A DNA stretch of 64,000 bases from Trichoplusia ni (GCF_003590095.1 NC_039483.1:5890001-5954000), one strand, 5' to 3'; shown: positions 47,301-58,788, numbered from the stretch's first letter. Numbers and translations are program-made. The notes: generated from the letters alone by a model not told the origin.

Positions 47301-50300
47301 GACCCAGAATATGAAAGAAAAAAGTCACTCCTGGGTACACAGACCTCTAGTCTCTCCCTCCCTCTAGTCCGTAGGGAAGGTTTGTGAATCGATGCCACTG
47401 GCTCACTGCCGACTTGCGTTTTCATATTTCGATATTTGAAAACCAGGCTTTCGCACAAGTTGATAACAAAGGCAAGCTACAAGAAGCAGAAGATTGTTTT
47501 CCTTTAAAATATTCTTGTACAGTGACGTAACAAGGTTCATTGTAACGTGTACACGTGCATCATTTTGTTTGGCTTCCTAAACCTCCGAGCGATTAACATT
47601 AGCCCAACGTATGTCACACTCGAGTTCGGTGATTAACCCCATAATATTTGCAAAGGAAAAATGCCACCACGTGCTAAGTACCTAAAGGCTAATTTACGCA
47701 AGAAATTCTATATGAGTCGCGAGTAACCAAGTCTTGTTTTAAGGGTGTTTTATTATCGCCAGAAATTTGCCTTTGAATATGATTATTTGTCGACTGGTCT
47801 TAATGAGACTTAGGTGTTAAAAAAGTGTGGTGTATAAGTAGGTACTTATTGGAAATATTATAGGGTGTTGAGTGGTGGTGGATTTGTATGAATATGGTAG
47901 CAAATTCGAACAAAGAAAACCAGTTAAATATGATTTATTCTAGGACACTACTAACGACCGTCAAGTTAAGCAAAAATCTAAAGAAAACCTGCATTAACAA
48001 AAGGACTGCTAAATACTTTTCATATAAGACCAAACAGGTATATAAATTTTACAAATTTTTCAATTACTACACACGTCCTAATACAATATTTTCCTATTTC
48101 CAGGATTCCCATCTGAGCTGGTATACTACGGGTCGGCGATGTGGGAGACATTGTACGGCATCATCCTAGCCTTCCCATTAGTCTGCTGGATCTTCGTGCC
48201 GGTGTATTACAGACTTCATACTAACTCTGTCTATGAGTATCTACAGGTAAGGCCGGTTGTTTGCAAAATTTGTTGATCATAAGATAGACTTTTTTTATAA
48301 GAGGACCTGCTCTTTCGATAAGTGATGTCTTCTTAGTACTGTGATTTGTTAAGGGCTGTCATGGAAATTGGCACAAATCCTTTTTGTTCTGTTACTTAAA
48401 TCAGCTTCCATAAAAATAAAAATATTTTTCCTCTAATTAATCCCAACAGAGAGCTGAAAAAATTGATATCACTGTTTTCCTCCACAGATGCGATTCGGTT
48501 CCCGATGGGTTCGTCGCATGGCAGCCGCGACATTCCTTCTGCGGCAGGTCCTGAACCTGTCAGTGACCGTGTACACGCCTACAGTGGCCCTGCATGCTGT
48601 ACTGGCTTTGCCCCACTGGGCGTCGGCTGCAGCGCTGACAATTGTTGGAATCGTCTTCAATTTGCTTGGAGGATTAGCTGCGGCGATTAGGTAATTTTCT
48701 TTATGATGGGTCATTTGCAAATGAGTTCTGTCTTGTTCTTGGTAAATGGAATTAAAAATACGAGTCGGAATCGCGATACTTAGGGTTCCTTTCAAAATAG
48801 ACTAGGTACCTAAGGCAAATATGGAACAAAATTAGTGTCCAATTAAATTCTCGGCCGTTTCTTAACCTTTTATAACGGCAACAGAAACACGTCATGAGAA
48901 ATTTTAACCATGAAGCTCCTCATACCTTCAGGGTTAAAATATATAATGGAAATATATTTTCAGGAAATATATAATGGTGATAAACGGACGGACAGATAGA
49001 GAAGCCTCAATAATAGTAGTCCGTTTTTAAACTTTGAATTCGAACCCTTTAAATGGGTAAGACTCATATGCTTCCTTGTCTTTCTACAGGCATTAAACGT
49101 TCCAACTGGTACTCGCACTAACCATCAATAATTTGTTCTGCCGTCAAAAATATTGTATGTTTATACATAATGAAGTTCAAAATGTTATCGTCATCGTCAG
49201 CAAAAGGGTTTCCCCTTTTGCTTCAGCCGCAAATTGTCATCATGATTTAGCCATTTGCGTAAATTGAGTAAAATGTAATCAAATCACGAAGACTAATTGT
49301 GCATTTCGATATATCTTTAAAGTGTGACTCTAACACTTTTTTTGTTAAAACTACAGAAAGAAACCACCACGTCGTATGGAAAGGAAATGACAAAAACAAA
49401 TTCGTTGCACATTAGTTTTTTATTGAAAACGTTTTTTGCCGTCAACCGTTCATACCACATCCTAATCAAATTTAAAATAATTTTAGTAATACCTTAATGT
49501 CTGTAATAAAAATATGACAATGCAGTCATGATAAAATTATCCCCGTCATCAAATTATATGATAAACGGTAATAAGAGTCGCAAAAAATCTGACGGTATTT
49601 TTTCTCTTGGATTTAAAGATCAATCATCTTTTGTGTTGAGTTTTAAATCTAGCACTTAGTTATCATTAAAATATGATTCATTTTCATACAACTCGGTTAT
49701 CTTCTTAGGATATTTTTTATTTTCCAACATTATTATTTTTGGTTCCATAGATGTACGTAATATAATATACGTAATATAACTCAACTAATTCTATAATTTC
49801 GCTTTCCAGAGCTGATGTGATCCAGACACTGACCATGATAATGGTGAGCGGAGCATTCATAATCCAAGCGACACTTAAAGCTGGTGGACCAGTCAACGTG
49901 ATCAATGAAAATATAGATGGAGGAAGAATGAAGTTCTTGCAGTATGTATCAGAACTATTTATCTGCAAATCCTTTAACAAAACCTCAATTTTTATCAGTA
50001 TACCGTGAAGGTACTTTTCCTAATTAAGTGCCGCTTACGTATTCTTCTTTTGTTTACTTTTGGAAGCTGAAAAAACAGTTCTCCATTTTTAGAATGATTA
50101 GTTTTATAACGCCATGTTTCAACACATATGGAAATTTAATTTTACCTCATTTAGCATCTGGGCTAAATTCATTTGAAGGCCTCAAAATTTTGCTTATTCA
50201 CACTTCAACAATCAAACCGGGGAACTCTACATAGGAAGCCTGTGCCCAACAATGGGTTTGTTTAAAGGCTGGTATTATAGGTATAACATACGTATTACAG

Positions 50301-52947
50301 TAGTAGTATATATTATATACACCATTTTAAACCAACCAAACAAAACTTAATATCACTCCACAAAAAAAGTATTTCGTAACAGAATAGTTTATTTAAATTT
50401 TTCAATGACCTCTACTTGCAGATTCACCGGTGATCCAACAGTTCGCGTCGATACTCTCTCAGCTATCGTTGGCCAGCTCTTCATGTCAGTCTCCATCTAC
50501 GGCTGTCAGCAGACCTTCGTCCAGCGCTACTGTTCCATGTCCAGCGAAGCTCGAGTCAGGAGGACATTACTAGCCAACGTTCCTGCAGTAGCTGTACTGT
50601 TCAGTTTATCCTGGGTTGTCGGCATGGCGTTATATGCGGTATATAAATACTGTGATCCATTGTCGTCGGCTCAAATAGCTGCACCTGATGAGGTTCTGCC
50701 GTTCTATGTTCAAGATCAGTTTGGATTCTTACCTGGGATGCTTGGATTGTTTTTGGGAAGTCTTTTTAATGGCGCTTTAAGGTTAGTCTGAGAATATTAC
50801 TTTATTTTTGAGTGCTTTACATTAAACGCCGTTGTGATAAAGTCGAAAGCAATTTTGCTTCTAAAACTTGTAGTCGAAAAAGTTATGACGCTTGTAAACA
50901 TAATCAAACCCCGCTTTTCTTATATAATTTTGGATACAAAGAAAACTCCACGTAATTTATATTTCAAACTGTCATTTTGCCAATGAGTCATTTATTTGTT
51001 GTGCCAAATAAAACCTTTTGCTATTGACATAAAGTTCATTCTTGTGTTTGTGTTATTTCAGTTTCCTTGTATCAAACGTGAACTCTCTCTCTACCGTGAC
51101 TTGGGAAGACTTTATCTCCTTCGCTCCGGCCTTCAAGGGCATCAGTGATAAGGAGCAGCTGACTGTTATCAAGATAATTGGAGTTGTATACGGTAAATAT
51201 CATATCTTTAATTCAGTTTCTTGGGATTAAACGAAAACCAAATACCCCAAGGGCAAGGTTTGGAAGTATTCAAGTTGCCCTTTTTAAATATGAATATGGT
51301 GATTCAATTTATGGAAATACCTAAACTAAAATAGTTCGAGGGTAAGAATTCCGAGGGTAAAAACTGGGTTTGTTTTGGAAAAAGCTGTGCAGTTAATAGT
51401 GTTACTAATAGCTGTTTACGTACCTATTTATATAAAGAGCTCTTCCATTTTTCAAGACATTTGTCATCTAAAGTATAAAAGCTGGATTTCATTAGCAAAC
51501 TTTTTGACTAGTCTCCTAATGTCTATTAATAGTAACAATTTCTTTTCAGCAATCGTTATAATGTGTCTATCTCTCTGCGTTGGACTCGTCGGCGGAGTTG
51601 TTGAGGGATCACTTTTAGTCACCTCAGCTACCTCTGGTGCTTTACTAGGAGTCTTCATACTAGCAGCATTATGTCCTTTCGCGAATGGCACTGGAGCCCT
51701 GTGGGGCATGATAGCGTCACATATCATTACCGCGTGGATGGCGGTTGGAAGGCTGTTGTATGTGGATAAGCAAAAAGCAATGTTGCCTTTATCTGTTGAG
51801 GTGAGTGTTGCATTTAAAAGTTAATAAGTAGGATACAGTACTTAGCTCAATTTAACTATGGGAAATCTGCAATTTATTTGTGGGTTAATGACATAAAGAA
51901 TTAACGGTGGTACATGGTAATACGAAAATATAATTTTGAACTTAGCTCCATACTAGGAAAGGCAAAAGAACAGTAGATATACCTTTGCCTGATACGTGAG
52001 ACATAAAGGTTAGCATAAAATTGAATTGGTATTAAAGTGTAACTCGTTTATTTCAGCAATGTTCGAATGCAACCCTCACGACGGTATATCATCCGTTAAG
52101 ACCAGTGGAGGTGAACCAAACGCTGATGAAGCTGGCGCCGATATTTCAATCCATCAACAACACACACCATATTCCCGTTGAATCTGCAGCGTGAGTATTA
52201 TTACTTATATATCTTTCTATTTTGTACCAATAAATAGTTTCAATCTAATGAAAGTGAAAATTGGCCCTAACTACCAACACAGGTGGTTAAGGACTCCACG
52301 TTAAAACCACGTTGCACGACGTAGTTAGAACAAAACTTTCTCTTGTGATTGTTATTGGGTTCTCCAAAACTAGCTGGACCCTGTCTTATCAGCTTAGTAT
52401 ATAATATAAAAGCCTTCATCATACCCATCAAAGTATTTTCTGTTTATATTTCCAATGAAATTTGTAAATATAGTATTACTTTGTAAGTGAATTTTCCCCA
52501 ACAATAAATTGTTTAGCAATATCAGTTAAACATAAATTTTATGTTTTATTTTACAGGGTCATCGGTCTCCAAAAGTTCTACTCCGTATCCTACATGTGGT
52601 ACGCAGTCATCGGGACCTTAGTCTGCGTTACCCTTGGCAACATCATCGGCCTCATAACGGGAAGCGAGAAAGATGCCTTCGACGAACGCCTACTCCACCC
52701 ACTAATCCCTAGAATCGCCAGAAAGTTACCGGGACCAAAGAGGTTTTACAGCACCGAGAAACCCCCAGTTCCTGAGAGCAAGGAGGTGGAAAAAGATTCT
52801 TCAGAGAAAACTGATGAAACGAATACTGAACCAAATGAAACTGTGGAGACGAAAGATGTAATTTTCGCGACGACAGGCAGTCGGTTATTTGACGTATATG
52901 ACGTTAGGAGGTCGCCGACGCCTTCATTAGCGAGATCACGATTGTGA
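41119..52947 (+). CDS. SLC5-family sodium:solute symporter (SMCT/SMVT type), 9 exons
   Basis: Coding exons: 41119-41326, 48104-48246, 48488-48690, 49810-49941, 50422-50781, 51062-51192, 51550-51800, 52057-52190, 52557-52947 (TGA). All are GT/AG, phases agree, 650 residues, the usual SLC5 length. Family marks: GFPSELVYYGSAMWE after the second helix, FTGDPTVRVDTLSAIVGQLFMSVSIYGCQQTFVQRY, GALS-FLVSNVNSLSTVTWEDF in helix 8 and VVEGSLLVTSATSGALLGVF. It resembles insect proteins annotated as sodium-coupled monocarboxylate or multivitamin transporters; the substrate cannot be told. About 12-13 membrane helices are visible, with N-glycosylation sequons (NAT, NQT, NNT) in the loop at 480-510 and an acidic cytoplasmic tail at 570-650. 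The start ATG lies four bases after the acceptor (AACCATG). Unusual: Arg60 and Val352 at places where sodium-site helices normally carry small polar residues. Confidence 0.93.
43091..43305 (-). mobile_element. Short Helitron, clear ends
   Basis: Minus strand: starts TCTATACTAATATATAAAGC, ends CATGAAGTCGCGGGCAACAGCTAG-like (last bases GGGCAACAGCTAG), with A before and T after. The hairpin before CTAG is partly preserved. Shares its 5' end with 19609-19758. Confidence 0.8.
43319..43370 (-). mobile_element. Helitron 3' end only
   Basis: On the minus strand CCACGCGGACGAAGTCGCGG and then GCAACAGCTAG: an intact 3' terminus with the stem CGCGGAC...GTCGCG just before CTAG. It stands 14 bases from the neighbouring Helitron (43091-43305), so insertions were adjacent or nested. 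No 5' TC end is found. Confidence 0.7.
45270..45480 (+). repeat. Repeat family G with 5S-like block, copy 2
   Basis: TTTTTAGGGTTCCGTAACCT, AAACGGAACTATATTGATAA, GTCCGTGGCTGTCACC, and at 45432 GTTAAGCAACGCTTGATACG then GTCATAAATGTGATGA. This is the same order of blocks as 22270-22495. Confidence 0.6.
46285..46480 (+). mobile_element. Helitron 5' part
   Basis: TCTAATATTATAAACGCGAA, TTTTTCACGTAAAAACCACTG, ACGGATTTAGATGAAAC are the 5' blocks of a common lepidopteran Helitron. A CTAG end is not found, so the copy is truncated. Confidence 0.6.
48104..48690 (+). CDS. SLC5 gene, exons 2 and 3
   Basis: Exon 2 (48104-48246) gives FPSELVYYGSAMWETLYGII and YYRLHTNSVYEYLQ. Exon 3 (48488-48690) begins MRFGSRWVRRMAAATFLLRQ, a hallmark segment of SLC5 between helices 3 and 4, then SVTVYTPTVALHAVL and GGLAAAIR. 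The 241-base intron between them carries no repeat. Overlapping frames are open on both strands in exon 3 because of the GC-rich codons. Confidence 0.9.
48691..49809 (+). other. SLC5 intron 3
   Basis: Contains a repeat family G piece in reverse (48940-49060: GATAAACGGACGGACAGATA, GAAGCCTCAATAATAGTAGT). The rest is AT-rich with no recognised elements; the acceptor is CTTTCCAG. Confidence 0.6.
49810..50781 (+). CDS. SLC5 gene, exons 4 and 5
   Basis: Exon 4 (49810-49941): RADVIQTLTMIMVSGAFII, with the conserved A-D-x-x-Q motif of SLC5 helix 6. Exon 5 (50422-50781): SIYGCQQTFVQRYCSMSSEA, the SLC5 signature loop, then helices NVPAVAVLFSLSWVVGM and FLPGMLGLFLGSLFNGAL. The intron between (49942-50421) contains a trace of SINE family C at about 50225-50285. 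Confidence 0.9.
51062..51800 (+). CDS. SLC5 gene, exons 6 and 7 (sodium-site helix)
   Basis: Exon 6 (51062-51192) completes helix 8: SFLVSNVNSLSTVTWEDFIS. The usual SLC5 form is S-T-x-S-S; here the first of the paired serines is Val352 and the second is Ser353. Exon 7 (51550-51800) is GVVEGSLLVTSATSGALLG and a further pair of helices, up to DKQKAMLPLSVE. An open frame runs through the end of the intron before exon 7 (51375-51549), but the TTTCAG|CAATCG acceptor and phase fit the family. Confidence 0.9.
52057..52947 (+). CDS. SLC5 gene, exons 8 and 9
   Basis: Exon 8 (52057-52190) is the extracellular loop with sequons NAT, NQT and NNT. Exon 9 (52557-52947) is the last helix pair (YSVSYMWYAVIGTLVCVTLG, NIIGLITG) and the cytoplasmic tail: a basic start ARKLPGPKR, a Glu/Thr/Lys-rich low-complexity middle, and RRSPTPSLARSRL at the end. 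The end is not a type I PDZ ligand (no S/T-x-hydrophobic terminus). Confidence 0.9.
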
Positions 52948-54530
52948 TTGATATTATTTTATTCAAAGGGTTTTAGTATTAAAAGCACTTTGTGCCATTG
53001 ATGACGTAACTGCTGAAGCAGTTGCTTAATAGTCAATTATCTAAGATATGACTATGATACTGATTATTTATCGATAATAGATTTTAGGCATTCGTTGATA
53101 ATGTTGAAGGTTGTATGACATGGGATGCGTTTGACTGTACCGATATGTTGACAGGTCGCATTAGAATAGAAAACAAGTAGAGAACTTATCATGTATGGGA
53201 ATGACATTATTTTTTGACGGCTGATGTAAGTTTGACTTGTCAAGTCAATACCTTTGTGTAATGTTACTTGTCCTTAGGTGCTTTATATGTCAATTTACAT
53301 CAAAATGTAAATTAATAGTTGTACATGAAGTGAGTTTGGTGTTATAGAAGGATTGGTTGGATTCTTAAAAATATTATTTTTGGTAGCACTGTATAGTTTG
53401 TCAAAAATACGATGTTTGTAAGAGAACTTGAATATTGATAAGAATATGAAATTCAGAGTGGTTCATGAAATAATAAAGAAAAATGTGCTGAAAGTTGTCT
53501 ATTGATGAAAGAAAACTAGATGGACCTAAATAGCTTTATATATAATGTAAAATATAATATATGTGTGTAACAAAATCAATTCGTCCAAAAATGCCTAAAT
53601 TAAATGAATTTTCTATTTATGATAATATTTGATAGATAGAGCTAAAATTTATATTGTGTTTCGATTTTAATTTGTTAATATTTACGAAACACGTAGAAAA
53701 TATAGTGTATATTTGTGTATGGAATTTAATTTTAATACAACATGGCGTAGGCGTTAGGCATTTAATAGAATAGAAGAGCAAATTAATTTTAAGAAAATTT
53801 AAATATATTTCAGAATGAAAAATATTTACATTAGTACCTAACTATTTTAAAATGAATATGTAGAAAGTAACATGTTTTAAACATATTATTATTGTATAAA
53901 AAGTTTAGATTTAGTCATTTTTTCTCTGACTGTTACTTGTTAAGTTTGAAAAAACTGAGTAACCGTTTCATTCCAGCCATATAAATATATTTATCAAGGA
54001 AAAAATATTTACTGTATATAGAGAACATAATTACTTGATTTTAGGAAAGCATTTATGAATTTATAAATCAATTTTACGGGTTATTTTGCATTTACGATAA
54101 AATTTAGAAATTCAAGTCGCGGAATATTCCGTAAAATTAATTTATAACATAAATGTAAAATAAATGATAATTGTTATTTGAAATTAACTATATTTATTTT
54201 ACGAATTTTTATCTGTGTGATAATAGTGTTTATTCGATATTATTATTTTTGTAAATATTTAATCATTAGATTATTTAGTATCAAATAGGAATAAATCGCT
54301 CGGTCTATAAATTAATCAGTTATTTAATGATAATAATTTAAGTATTATTTGTCATAAACCTCATTTAATCATTTTATATTAAGTAAAGTACTTAAATATA
54401 TATTTTGTATTTGATAGTTTGTACAAAGGAGTTTTTATAGCAAACGAAAAATTTAATATTTTTTTTTTATAAATTAATACTGTCTTGTATCCCATGTGAT
54501 GAAAATGACTAATTAAAGCCTTGTTCAAAC
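52948..54530 (+). other. Probable SLC5 3' UTR
   Basis: Very AT-rich and repeat-free compared with flanking DNA. Poly(A) hexamers at 53472-53477 (AATAAA), 54159-54164 (AATAAA) and 54512-54517 (ATTAAA, followed by a GT-rich AAATGTGTTTGGTAGC). I cannot choose between short and long ends. Confidence 0.4.
54061..54147. repeat. 19-bp inverted repeat in the SLC5 3' UTR region
   Basis: TTATAAATCAATTTTACGG (54061-54079) and CCGTAAAATTAATTTATAA (54129-54147) pair at 18 of 19 positions across a 49-base loop. The loop ends in the palindrome GGAATATTCC. If transcribed it would form a long stem upstream of the poly(A) signal at 54159. Confidence 0.75.
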
Positions 54531-54594
54531 CAAATGTGTTTGGTAGCATAAATTTGGTCTTCTTCTTTTCGTGTGTTTGACGTACAGCCTTGTG

Positions 54595-54765
54595 TCAGAG
54601 GTTTTTTAAACCTCCCCTAAACCGCTGACATTTAACACCCTTGAAAATAACTGAGTTGCGTTAGTTTCACATGAATTCGGAGATGTGTGCGTGCTGGGGT
54701 TTGAAACTACAACACTTGACTCAGCAGTCCAACGGCCATACCCCTAGGCTATCACTGTGCGCTGC
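54595..54765 (-). mobile_element. tRNA-related SINE, minus strand
   Basis: Minus strand: GCACAGTGATAGCCTAGGGG, TATGGCCGTTGGACTGCTGA (A-box region) and GTAGTTTCAAACCCCAGCAC (decayed box B). The body runs to GTTTAGGGGAGGTTTAAAAA. It lies next to another minus-strand SINE at 54840-55035. Confidence 0.55.
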
Positions 54766-54839
54766 TAAAAGTGAGTGTGCGGGCTACGCAGTTTATAGTA
54801 ATAATAATAAATAAATGCGGACAACATCACATACATTGT

Positions 54840-55035
54840 TCTGAACCCAAAGTAAGTTGCAGAAGCACTTGTGTTATGGAATTCAGATACAACGAAGGTA
54901 CCACAAACACCCAGACCCGAGACAATGTAGAAATGTTAATTTTTACATTGACCCGACCGGGGATCGAACCCGGGACCTCAGAGCTAGCGACACCTTGAAA
55001 CCGGTGCGTACGCCACTCGACCACGGAGGTCGTCA
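54840..55035 (-). mobile_element. tRNA-derived SINE (family D), minus strand
   Basis: Minus strand: CCTCCGTGGTCGAGTGGCGT (A box), GGTTTCAAGGTGTCGC, GGTCCCGGGTTCGATCCCCG (intact box B), then the body GGTCGGGTCAATGTAAAAAT, CATTGTCTCGGGTCTGGGTG, TTTGTGGTACCTTCGTTGTA. The head is close to a tRNA, but the following body shows it to be a SINE. Three overlapping short ORFs here are not genes. Confidence 0.75.
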
Positions 55036-57093
55036 ATTATAGTATTTCCATACATTTTATCTTTTTAATTAATGTACCCGACCGACGCTATGAAGCTAAT
55101 CGGTTACATTTGATAGCATATCGCCGGCAGTTACTGATAATAAAATCTAGTTTCACAAACTCACTGTGAACCTGCTCAAATTTACCTTCAATCCAAGTCC
55201 TACAATCATTTACGTCAAAGTTTATGAAAACGATTTAACGTTTCGATAAACTACGTGAAAACAAAACAAAATAAAAATGTTTTTATTTATAGTAGGCCTA
55301 AAACAGGAGCTTAAGAAATGTTAGCTACCATAGCTGGTGAGCCGAAATTCTCATTGCTCTGGAGAAGAACTGGTCGAGACTCCATAAATTCCCCATAAAT
55401 TAAAATGTTTTTCTGTGACGAATCAATTGTAGGGTAATTTGTCTAGAAAGGCTGAAAATACATTTGGTTTGAGAAGGGTTTTCATAAACTTTTTGAGTCG
55501 GTGTGCTCAATGAAATAAAATATGAAAACTTAAAATTGAAACATAAAGTTATTTTTTAAAATTTATATTAGCGTATGTCCACTTGCCATCTCAAGATAGA
55601 TATTCGATGTAAATATTGGCAATGCCGTCCAAGTAGGCTATGAGATAATTTTGTTATTTCTTTACCCGATTGTTTCAGAAGGGTAATGCGTTTTAATATA
55701 AATGTAGCTCAATTAACTACGAAATCGAGATGTCTCGTGATTTTTGACAGTATTATTGTATTTTTGTAGAACATTGTACGGTAAATGTTAATGATAATAT
55801 TTATTAGTTAAAAGACTATAAATTGTATTGAATAAAAGTATACAGACTATGGGGTATTTTATTTATTATTATTTGTTTTTTTTTAAGCCTATATCATTTT
55901 GTCAGAGATTTAATTATCGACCTGATAACAAAATCATATTTTAAAAGTGATTAATAATAAAATAAACTCATTAAGAACCTCAGAAATCTGGCTACGAAAA
56001 CTGATTCAGAAGATAAATAAAAATAATCCACAGATTTTTTTATGTTAGACATGTACTAAACAAATCGTCGTGAAATTTCACATGATAGTACAATTTGCAC
56101 CCTTCACTGGTTTAGTACAGCCATAAACTCAAAATAAACAAATGCCACTCATAACGAAAACCCTCCGATCACAAATCAAGCCCAAAGTACTCAATAAACG
56201 CGGTCATCAATTCTCCACCCGTTATGAAACAGTCACAAGGGCTGGCAGTGATGGAACTGAGCCTGTGACGTCACGCCACGAGTTTCTTATGCAAATCCCA
56301 GGAAAAGGGACACTTGCTACATCGTCGAATCCAATTTGCGTTTCAATGAGACGCTGTTATAGCTCCGTGGACTTATTCTGAAGTTTTAGGAACAATTCGC
56401 AGATCTTAAGGGATACAGAATTTTGTTTTGAGGAATTTATGTATTAGATACGGCCACTGTGTCAATATTCAGCAATCTCTGAATTCCAAACATTCTTGCT
56501 GTGAAGACCAAACACTTTTCCATTTTTATTTTTTCTCTATATATTATTTTTATGTGTCTTCCAAGAGCCTTAAGTCTATTTCTCAAAAAATCTGCGCACC
56601 TGTCTAAAACCCCGGTTGCGAAGAAGAAATGCGAAGAATCCAATTCTCGGTCTCTATAAAAAACGTTAACCTATTTCAACGTAAAAACTCCTATCTCTTT
56701 ACGTTAAACCAGATAAACTTACTTAGCTTATAAAACAGAATACAGTCCTCAAGAGATTTTATTTCAATTTCCGTGAGACTTTCCATTTTGTCGTCAGCAA
56801 CAGTTTTTCCTCTAACAAGCTAATTAAGCCTGTAGCCAGTAGTGTCCAGCCTACCAGTACTTTTCGATTGTCACCGACAGTACAGGCGAGACCAAAAGCC
56901 TGCGATAATCCTGGCTTAATTACAATCGATCGATGGAAGTGGAAACCATTTTGGATTTACAGATACTTCTGGGAAGTGCTGAATATTTGGCTCCGTTTGA
57001 TAATGTTTTTTGGTTTCTTAGGTGTTTTACTATGCAATTAGTTTGGTAACCTTAATAAAAAAGCTATGGAGTTTTCAGAATATATCTTCTTCT
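55036..57093. other. Gene-free stretch
   Basis: AT-rich with no repeat that I can name. A 79-codon plus-strand ORF at 56142-56381 is slightly GC-richer than its flanks but matches no family known to me; I do not call it. Confidence 0.5.
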
Positions 57094-57372
57094 TCTAATA
57101 TATAAAATTTTCGTGTCACGATGTTAGTTACCGTACTCCTCCGAAACGGGTCGACCGATTTTTATGTAATTCTGTATACATATTGGGTAGGTCTGAGAAT
57201 AGAACAACATCTATTTTCATACCCCTAAGTGATAAGGGTTGCTCACACTAAAAAAATATATTTTTTTTTTTGGACGAAATTGTTTGTTTTATTTTTTTTT
57301 ATAATGTGGCATCAAAAATACATACAACTAGAAAAAAAAAATCGGCAAAACAACGTTAGCTGGGTCAGCTAG
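57094..57372 (+). mobile_element. Helitron (TCTAATATATAAAATT type), copy 1
   Basis: Starts TCTAATATATAAAATTTTCG, has GTTAGTTACCGTACTCCTCC, GAACAACATCTATTTTCATACC and ends GCTGGGTCAGCTAG followed by T. Near-identical in layout to 62395-62675. Short and without coding capacity, so it depended on an autonomous Helitron. Confidence 0.8.
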
Positions 57373-57504
57373 TTAATTTATAAGTCAGAAGCGTTGTTCG
57401 TAATAGGTCTTGGTTACTTTTAGTAGGAGGAACTCGACTCAGAGTGATTATTACATTTAAGCAATCATCCGACTAGATATAATACGTTAGTTAAAAAAAG
57501 AGTA

Positions 57505-57690
57505 CTAGCTGTTGCCCGCGGATCCACCCGCAACAAATTGCCTCATAGGAGCATTGTATCGGGATAAAAACTATCCTATATGAAAATCCAGGTTATAAAC
57601 TAATTGTGTATTAGTTTCATCTAAATCTTCATCTAGATCTTCAGAAAGTTTGTGTGGGTACAAACTTTCACGTTTATAATATTTATAGGA
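57505..57690 (-). mobile_element. Short Helitron
   Basis: Minus strand: starts TCCTATAAATATTATAAACG, with GTGAAAGTTTGTACCC, ends CCGCGGGCAACAGCTAG, flanked by A and T. The GGATCC-containing stem before CTAG replaces the usual CGCGGACGAAGTCGCG hairpin. Confidence 0.75.
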
Positions 57691-58788
57691 TTCTTGTTTT
57701 ACACCCACACCGACTTCTAATAACATTAAAAAATCAAATGATAAAGTTCAAAACTAATATAGTCCTCTTTGAAAAATGACCTTCACTGTCAGTATTTCAT
57801 ATTGACACTTTGTGAAGCACCAGTGATTTGTGTACGAGACAGTGTTATGCAAGGAGGCGTGAGCTTTTATGGATCTAAATCTTTTTCCAATAATGCGTTT
57901 TAGAATGGGAGGTTCATCAATATCGCTTCAACGGTTTTTGAGAGCTCGAGCAGAAATTGCGGTGACCGTAGAAATTCTGTTTTGCCTTGTTTTGGAGTTA
58001 TAATTATATGATAATACAAGTACTAGTTGTTCTACTGGTGGGCACAGGCTTCATTACTGATAATAAGCGTTTCAGCATTGATCACCTCGCCAGCTCTCAG
58101 CGGGTCGGTGATTTCAGAGTCCAATGTTTGGTATCCAGGTTTCCTCATGATTTTTAATTACTTACTTTTCAGTTGTTTCTTAGCATAATTAAGAAAATAC
58201 AAGATATAACTTTGAAAAGCAATAATGGTACTTTGCCTGCGGTAGGACCCAAACTCAATCTTGAGCATAGAAATCTAAAAGTTTCTATTGTTTAGTCAAA
58301 AATTCTAAATCGCCGACCTATCAATGAACTTGCATAAGAGGGTGTTGACCCGCGATCATTTCATTTCTATCTGGTTTCCTTAGATTTCTGTCTACGAGTT
58401 AAACAATTCCAGATCGATGTACATATTGGTACGCATATTCTTGCCATACAAACCCAATTAAATCCCAAATAAACCGCTTATTTCACGTCGAAATATTCTC
58501 ACGTTACGGAATACCCCTGTCGTTCCCATCTAAGATATTTAAGGCATGCAAATTGTATAATACACTTACGTATGATGGTTTGGAAACTGTGGGACGCCTA
58601 AACGATGTTCATTAGACGCCATATTATATTCAATGATTATCTCTCCGAATAGTTATTATGATATAGACAAATATTGTTTTGGAATTAATAAACTTAAGAT
58701 AGAGTTAGTTTTAATATTACATTTTGGTGTTGAGAAGACATAGTCTAGTCATAATTATTTGGTGTCTGTATGTAGAAACGTTTTAAGA
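57691..58788. other. Gene-free stretch
   Basis: AT-rich sequence without recognised genes. A GC-richer patch at 58030-58145 (CTACTGGTGGGCACAGGCTT, CTCTCAGCGGGTCGGTGATT) resembles eroded repeat DNA. Confidence 0.5.

Larger units (their letters stand above)
41327..48103 (+). other. SLC5 intron 1 of the coding part (6.8 kb)
   Basis: Holds a SINE family C fragment (41371-41445), a lepidopteran repeat CTGCCCTTATCCCAACCGTTA at 41845-41960, two Helitron pieces (43091-43365), repeat family G (45270-45480) and a Helitron 5' end (46285-46480). A possible repeat at 47180-47410 (TAGGCCGCTTGATTAAGCCC) is of unknown type. The rest is plain AT-rich sequence. Confidence 0.65.

Noticed and set aside
47193..47387. 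64-codon ORF in the SLC5 intron as an extra exon
   Set aside because: It is on the sense strand but lacks family similarity and would disrupt the exact Gly codon join between 41326 and 48104.
51375..51549. Open frame continuous with SLC5 exon 7, possible extended exon or retained intron
   Set aside because: The donor at 51193 and acceptor at 51549 restore the family sequence exactly; the extra peptide has no counterpart in SLC5 proteins.
54953..55032. Possible tRNA gene on the minus strand
   Set aside because: Has A and B boxes, but the acceptor arms do not pair and it is fused to a SINE body.
56142..56381. 79-codon ORF as a separate small gene
   Set aside because: No domain, signal peptide or promoter seen; length is within chance expectation for this size of window.
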